A stretch of 64,000 bases of DNA, from contig NW_004454166.1 of assembly GCF_000283155.1 (NCBI RefSeq), positions 11,058,199-11,122,198 on the forward strand. Reading direction: 5' to 3'. How positions within the stretch are numbered: position 1 is the stretch's first letter; the number at the start of each line of letters is the position of its first letter. This document shows, piece after piece, positions 58,535 to 64,000 of the stretch. A program made the position numbers and the translations under genes. The notes under the pieces were generated by a model. That model made no database searches, was not told the DNA's origin, and saw only the letters and a program-made list of their open reading frames with translations. The stretch comes from Ceratotherium simum simum (Eukaryota; Chordata; Mammalia; Perissodactyla; Rhinocerotidae).

Positions 58535-58784
58535 TTTTTGTCTTTTTTTTGGTGAGGAAGATTAGCCCTGAGCTAACATCTGATGCCAATCCTCCTCTTT
58601 TTTGCTGAGGAACATTGGCCCTGGGCTAACATCCGTGCCCATCTTCCTCTACTTTATATGTGGGATGCTGCCACAGCATGGCTTGATAAGCGGTGCTCAG
58701 GTCCGTGCCCAGGATTCGAACCTGTGAACCCCAGGCTGCCAAAGCGAGTGTGTGAACATAACCACTACGCCACGGGGCCGGCTC
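58535..58784 (-). repeat. ERE SINE, antisense, two tail modules
   Basis: T-rich start, 'gaggaagattagccctgagc' and 'gaggaacattggccctgggc' modules, body, and head complement 'ccacggggccggctcc'. Flanks share a short GAATA...AATTTTT similarity, an imperfect duplication. Confidence 0.94.
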
Positions 58785-59359
58785 CTGAATATAATTTTTA
58801 AATCAGCACTACTGAGAGGTAATGATGAAGGGAATATAAAGTGTTGCCACCTGGCTTCCGAACCTCCTTCTCATACTTGGGAATTACCAACTTGTGAAGT
58901 TGAGTCCAACTTCCACAAAAGAAACTAAAAATGCCAGGCACTTGCCTCCTCCAGCCTTCCTTGCATTTAGGGGACCTGATAGAGACACTGCCCATCAGTG
59001 CACTAACTTCAAACTCCACCAGAAGTTAAGGACCCAAGAAGCACGGATCCTGAGAATCCACCCGCCAATGGGTGAGGCAACTCCACTGAGTTTCTAGAAG
59101 CATCTGGGGCAGTAGTCCAAGAGACATCACAAGGCATGTTGATGGTTTCAGCTGTGCAAGCTCTGGTAACTGATGGCCAGGGATGGCTGCACTGGTCCCT
59201 TCACCAGGCCAGCACTGGGCCTGGGTGGGTGGTAGTATTCCTGCCTATAGAGCCTCCAAGCCTGGTGCCAGAGGGGTGTTTTGGTTTTCTTGTTTTGTTG
59301 TTGTTTTATTAACTAACTTTTGCTTGTAGCTAAGAACCCTGGTCAATTCAGAATAAGTT

Positions 59360-59570
59360 CAAAATAAACTCTGAAATCAAAAAACCTAGTTTCAAGTTCT
59401 GCTTCTCCATTTTTTTGTCATTGTGAGCAAATCTCTTAGCCTATCTGAGCCTTAATTCTTTAAACTATAAAAAGGGAAGAGTAATTTCCACACAAAGTAG
59501 TAGGGGAATATAGTGAGATAATTATGTGAAAATGCTTCGAAAACCATATTGCCCTAAAAAAATGTGAGTT
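59360..59570 (+). repeat. MIR SINE remnant
   Basis: 'gtttcaagttctgcttctcc', 'gagcaaatctcttagcctat', 'ctgagccttaattctttaaa' and 'agtgagataattatgtgaaa' follow MIR order. Confidence 0.7.
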
Positions 59571-59634
59571 ACTATTTTTACATAAATGTGGACTAACACA
59601 CATGGTCTTTCTATAACTGAAGCTTTATCTTGGC

Positions 59635-59850
59635 CATTCCTCAAAATTAGTGAGACTTTCTGTCTGCTCGTCAGTACCTCAAGATATCTCTACTTAAAGC
59701 ATTTTCACAATGAATTTTAATCAGTTGTTTACTAATCTGTCTATCCCACCAGACTATGAGTTCCTCAAGGGTAGAGTCTGACTACCTTTTATTTTCCCTC
59801 TGGTACGTAGTAGGTTCACAGTAACTGCCAGCTGGATGAAAAAATAAAAG
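59635..59850 (+). repeat. L2 LINE 3'-end remnant
   Basis: 'ccaccagactatgagttcct', 'caagggtagagtctgactac' and 'tacgtagtaggttcacagta' form the L2 3' end. Confidence 0.7.
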
Positions 59851-60568
59851 AATTTCCTGGGACCTCCATGAGTGGACCAGGAACTTTCCAGCTCAGATGC
59901 AACTCGCACTTTCTTCCTTTGCAACACTTTTTGAACTTCAGCAAAACCCCCCATGGACAAGGGAGTGATCAGATGGAATATGCTCCTGGCGAACTACTGG
60001 CTGTCCTACAGGTGCGAGTGATGGACACAGTGGAGGAAACACGTCTTAATTGGTAGCGTGAAAAACATTTCCCAGGGGCTAGGCTGGGTTGTAAGTGCCA
60101 TCTGTCCTGCCACAGAGGATTAAAGGGAAACATACCTTTCTCTGGGTTCTGGGGACAGTGTGGGCAGCGAGATGAGCTGGTGATATTAACTTGTCTGTGC
60201 TCCACCTGGATAATTGCAGGCGAGGGAATCTGTCTAGGGTTTCCATTTTGAAGTCAAATGGATGCTGCAGTGGCAGGTCTCTGTTCCCAGGTGTTTGGTT
60301 GCATTTGTTAAGGGGAATTCAGGGGAGAATGGGAATTAAACATTTTTTGGCCTGCTCTGGAAGGTTTTATGTCAATACGCTCCACACTGTTTGATGTTTG
60401 ATCTCCCAGTGGCAGGAGAAATGAAACTTACTTCTTCATTCTGGCCCTGTCTTGTCTTAAACATCTCCTTTCATTTGTCTATTCACTCCCCAATTACTGA
60501 GTTCTCATGAAGGGGTCAAGCCCTGTGTTGGGTCCTGGGGACACCAAGGAAGATGTGACATTGTTTCT

Positions 60569-60795
60569 TTTTTTGTTGTTGTTGTTGTTGTTTTATAATT
60601 TTATTTATTTATTTTTCCCCCCAAAGCCCCAGTAGATAGCTGTATGTCATAGTTGCACGTCCTTCTAGTTGCTGTATGTGGGACGCGGCCTCAGCATGGC
60701 CAGAGAAGCAGTGTGTCGGTGCGCGCCTGGGATCCGAACCTGGGTCGCCAGCAGCGGAGCTCGCTCACTTAGCCGCTAAGCCACGGGGCCGGCCC
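60569..60795 (-). repeat. ERE SINE, antisense ('gcaactagaagg' form)
   Basis: Starts with a (TTG)n/T-rich run, then 'aaagccccagtagatagctg', 'cttctagttgctgtatgtgg' and head complement 'ccacggggccggccc'. Exact duplication GACATTGTTTCT at 60,557-60,568 and 60,796-60,807. Confidence 0.96.
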
Positions 60796-60923
60796 GACAT
60801 TGTTTCTGAACCCAGGAAATTCACTGTCTTGGATGGGTGGGGGAGGGGTCAGACATGGAAACAAAGACAACATAACATAGTGAACAATATAATAGAGGTG
60901 TTTACAAAGAATTCTGGAAAAGG

Positions 60924-60990
60924 ACAGAGACAGAAAGAGAGAGAGAGAAAGAAGGGAAGCAAGAAAGGAAAGAGGAAGAGGAAGAGAAGA
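60924..60990. repeat. (GA)n/purine-rich tract
   Basis: Purine-only text on the plus strand for most of 65 nt, with GAGAGA and GAAAGGAA units. Confidence 0.9.
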
Positions 60991-61289
60991 CCCTCAGCTA
61001 TGTCCGGGTATCCTTGTCCCTGTCTGTGGTATTTTCTGTGCCTCCTCTCTCACTCTGTTTGAAAACTGCCTGTTCCCCATCACTGAGATTCCAGCAGGAC
61101 GACCAATCACAGTGTCTCTCCATTGTCCAGGGGGGAGTCATGTGGTTCACACACCTCTCTTCTGCCTACAACTCACTGGCCAGAACGAGTCATATGACCC
61201 CACCCCATCACCACAGGTTCAGGAAATGTAAGTCTTCCATGTTCCCAGAAGGGGGATAATCAGAAATATTTGGAGGACAGCAGAACTAA

Positions 61290-61460
61290 TATACAGGAAT
61301 GTATGTGTGTATTTATATAAATGTATACGTATATCTACATATACATATGCATATCTACATATACATCTCTTTATATAAATAAATGTGTATATATTTAAAT
61401 ATATACAGAGAGAGTGAGAAAGAGATACGTATATATATGTATGAATATGAGAGACAGAGA
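61290..61460. repeat. TA-rich and (GA)n low-complexity region
   Basis: Alternating purine-pyrimidine blocks such as 'tatctacatatacatatgca' pass into GAGAGA and back to 'acgtatatatatgtat'. Confidence 0.85.
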
Positions 61461-62279
61461 GAGACCCCTGATGGCATTATAAGCTAAAAGCTCCCTGGGA
61501 CTTTCAGCTACTTTGGCCAATAAACCCCTTTTGCCTAAGCTAGTTTGCTTTTGGTTTCAGGCACATACAACTCAATGAGGCCCGACTAATACTACAGGAA
61601 TCACGTACGGTTGTTCAGACAAAGCCACATGTGAGCTTTGCCTTCTCACCTGAAGGAGGGCTGGACGCTCCAACAGAGAACGGCACAGGTGACACCAGGA
61701 AAGAACAAGGCCTGCCTTGGAAATGTTGAGATGTCTGATACAATTGCATTTTTATCTCACAGTCCAGATGATTCTCAACAGGCACAAATTTGAGAACATC
61801 TGCTTTAAAGAACACCTAGCTGTTCACAGCTCAAGAGTCTCCCAACTTTGTTCCTTCATTAAAGCAGATATTCCAAAACCTCATACCTGTTACCCCCACA
61901 CCGACCCTATGGAAATGCACTTTCTAAAAAAATTTAACCCTATATCTTTGGCTCTTAGTGACTGTGAGCTTCTTGAAAGAAAAGCTAAACAATTAATGTA
62001 TCTAATTATTCTTCCTAATTTAACAGAATTCCTTTCCTGAGACAAACGCTGGCACCTGTGATTGGGATAATGTTTTTCCCTGACACTGACAAATGAAGAG
62101 TCGATAAATAATGAACACACATACACAAATATTACTGTTTAGGGTTTTTCTTTTTGGTGAGGGGACATTATATACCTTCATGAACAGTAAGATGTTAATG
62201 CCCCTGTGCCTAATATGTGCATGAACCCATGCCTTATACTGCATAAAGTAAATAAAACTCGATGAAGAACAACAACCCC

Positions 62280-62510
62280 ATCTTTAGTAATAGTAACAAA
62301 AATAATAACAACCATTTATTATGTACGTTCTCTGTGTCCAGCTCTATGCTGGGTGCTTATGTGCTTCATCCAATTCTGTTTTCAGAACATCCCTGTGATT
62401 AGTATTGTCATTCGCAGTTTAGAGATGAAGAAAGTGAGGCCCCAGAGAGTTTAAATAATGTGCCTGCAGCTAGTGGAAGTCAGGATAGGAACCCAGGTGT
62501 TCCCTTTCCA
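62280..62510 (-). repeat. MIR-like SINE remnant, antisense
   Basis: 'gtccagctctatgctgggtg', 'catccaattctgttttcaga' and 'aggaacccaggtgttccc' follow the reverse-oriented MIR-family pattern. Confidence 0.55.
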
Positions 62511-62896
62511 CCACACTTACCTCTCTGCCTCTCCAACTTCCTCACACCCTCGCTCCAAAATCCACTCTCAGTGTTTGCTTCCAGGGGAGTGAGTTTTTGG
62601 ACCTTCCGGCTTCTACAGTGAGAAGTGAGCTTCCAGCGAGGAAGTCGGGGAAGAGAGGGAATGGCTGTTAGGAAGGTGGCCAGCAGCAGCTGCCCCTCTG
62701 TGTCACGTGGGACAAGGTTGAAGGAACTGGTGAGAATTATTCTCCAGAGGTGAGAATATATACATTATTAAACTCTCCAGAGGCGAGAATAATGAAGAGG
62801 ACATGTTGCTCTCTTCAAATGTCCTAAGTCTCTCATATGAGTGGCTTTAGAAGGTAACCCTAGCACAATGGTGGAGATTTCAATAAGAATCTTCTA

Positions 62897-63188
62897 GAGC
62901 CAGCCCTGATGGCCTAGTAGTTGAAGTTCCGTGCTCTCTGCTTCCGTGGCCCAGGTTCGTTTCCCAGTAACAGAACCACACCACCCATCTGTCAGTAGCC
63001 ATGCTGTGGCAGTGGCTCACATAGAAGAACCAGAGGGACTTACAACTAGGATATACAACCTTGGGGCTGCATACAACCATGCTTGAGGCTTTGGGGAAAA
63101 GAAAGAAAGAAAAAAAAAAAAAGAGGAAACAGTGGGAACAGATTTTGGCAACAGATGTTGACTCCTTCCCTGCCAAAAAAAAAAAAAA
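62897..63188 (+). repeat. ERE SINE (long form), diverged
   Basis: Head GAGCCAGCCCTGATGGCC, body 'catctgtcagtagccatgct', tail 'catgcttgaggctttgggga' followed by A-rich spacer, the second tail 'ttttggcaacagatgttgac' and an A run. Flanks AATCTTCTA / AATATTCTA suggest a duplication. Confidence 0.92.
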
Positions 63189-63274
63189 ATATTCTAACAC
63201 CAGCAATCAAGAGAATGGGCTGACCGGAGAGGAGGTAATTCAAGGTGTTCAGACACAGAAAAAGGTGGCAGGCC

Positions 63275-63460
63275 ATGGGAAGTGGTAGCACTCCGGAGCC
63301 AGCCAGACCTGGGTTGATCCAGCTCTGCCACAGCCGAGCTCTGTGACATAGGACAGATTATTTAAACTTCAAGTCTCTCTTTCCTCATTCAAAATTAAGC
63401 CTAATAAACCATATTCTGCAGGTTTATTGAGAGAATTGGAGGTAATACATCTTCAGAACT
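63275..63460 (+). repeat. MIR SINE remnant
   Basis: 'ggagccagccagacctgggt', 'ccagctctgccacagccgag', 'ctctgtgacataggacagat' and 'ctctctttcctcattcaaaa' follow MIR order. Confidence 0.75.
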
Positions 63461-63655
63461 GCCATAGAGCAACGGAAATAATACTATAGTCATTGCCATA
63501 GAGTGGACATCTCTCTTAGCACAGCTGTTTTAAATGCAAGAATCAAATGGGAAGTGTATTACCTACAGAGGTCTCACCTGGGTAAAAAGGTTTTTATTAA
63601 CAGCAACTTCCCAAACTGTGAACAATTTTCTTCATGATTCCAAGACAACACTTTT

Positions 63656-63840
63656 CTTTTTCTTTGGTGAGGAAGATTCGCTCTGAGCTAACACCTGTAC
63701 CCATCTTTCTCTATTTTATATGTGGGACGCCTGCAACAGCATGGCTTGATAAGTGGTGGGTAGGTCCAGAACTGGGATCCAAACCCCAAGCCGCCTAAGC
63801 GGAGCGCACAAACTTAACCACTACGTCACGAGGCCGGCCC
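63656..63840 (-). repeat. ERE SINE, antisense, one tail module
   Basis: A single 'gaggaagattcgctctgagc' module, body 'catggcttgataagtggtgg' and head complement 'cacgaggccggcccc'. CAACACTTTT flanks it at 63,646-63,655 and 63,846-63,855. Confidence 0.93.
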
Positions 63841-64000
63841 CAGGGCAACACTTTTGAGAGCAGCACTGATTGGTGGGTGGTGGTAGCCTTTTTACAGGGA
63901 CTTTTTTCTTTGTGCTTGTTGTGGGAGGGGGCAGAGTGGTTCCCATATTATGTATTCTTCATCTCCAGTGAGGGATCAAGATACTCTTTGACGTAACTGC

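Larger units (their letters stand above)
43240..64000. other. Intergenic region downstream of ZNF462
   Basis: I find no exon, conserved ORF or RNA gene here. It consists of old L2, MIR and MLT1 remnants, a MER5A with an ERE, further EREs, simple repeats and unassigned single-copy sequence. The stretches 43,260-44,400, 48,100-48,700, 53,140-54,640, 54,720-55,400 and 60,000-60,540 show nothing recognisable. In other mammals a gene desert separates ZNF462 from its next gene, which agrees with this. Confidence 0.75.

Noticed and set aside
60676..61062. A 128-codon ORF on the plus strand
   Set aside because: It starts in antisense ERE sequence and runs through a purine-rich simple repeat that translates to Arg/Lys/Glu; not a gene.

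Overview
This window looks like nuclear DNA from an odd-toed ungulate (Perissodactyla: horse, rhinoceros or tapir). The main reason is about sixteen copies of equine repetitive element (ERE) SINEs, which start with a tRNA-like head reading roughly GGGCCGGCCCNGTGGC or GAGCCAGCCCTGATGGC. Many are flanked by clear target-site duplications. The rest of the repeat content (MIR, L2, L1, MLT1 LTRs, MER5A) is usual for a placental mammal. I cannot tell which perissodactyl it is.

The only gene I can support is the 3' end of ZNF462, a large C2H2 zinc-finger chromatin/transcription protein, on the plus strand. Six coding exons (7253-7520, 10116-10252, 19570-19793, 33875-34007, 38973-39096, 40430-40637) splice in a consistent phase with GT-AG borders. 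Together they give an uninterrupted 364-residue C-terminus with six C2H2 fingers, a Ser/Asp/Glu-rich linker and an acidic tail. A 3' UTR of about 2.6 kb follows and ends near 43,240, with poly(A) signals at 42,840 and 43,215. The 5' exons, which encode most of the protein, lie upstream of base 1.

Layout: 1-7252 is the end of an upstream intron. From 7253 to 40,637 there are six exons with five introns of 2.6, 9.3, 14.1, 5.0 and 1.3 kb. The 14.1 kb intron holds a nested L1/ERE unit and a non-ERE tRNA-headed SINE. The 5.0 kb intron holds a 100-N assembly gap inside an ERE. From about 43,240 to 64,000 is intergenic sequence with old L2, MIR and MLT1 remnants, a MER5A element interrupted by an ERE, and more EREs. 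I see no second gene there.

I found no CRISPR array, operon, rRNA, genuine tRNA gene or intact mobile-element protein, and nothing that amounts to a new biological system. The points most worth checking are: a 3' splice site directly followed by a consensus 5' splice site at the 133-nt exon (33,871-33,880); a 422-bp tRNA-headed, RTE-like retroposon at 20,059-20,480; variation in the number of a 52-bp tail module among ERE copies; and two EREs sitting side by side at one target site around the assembly gap.
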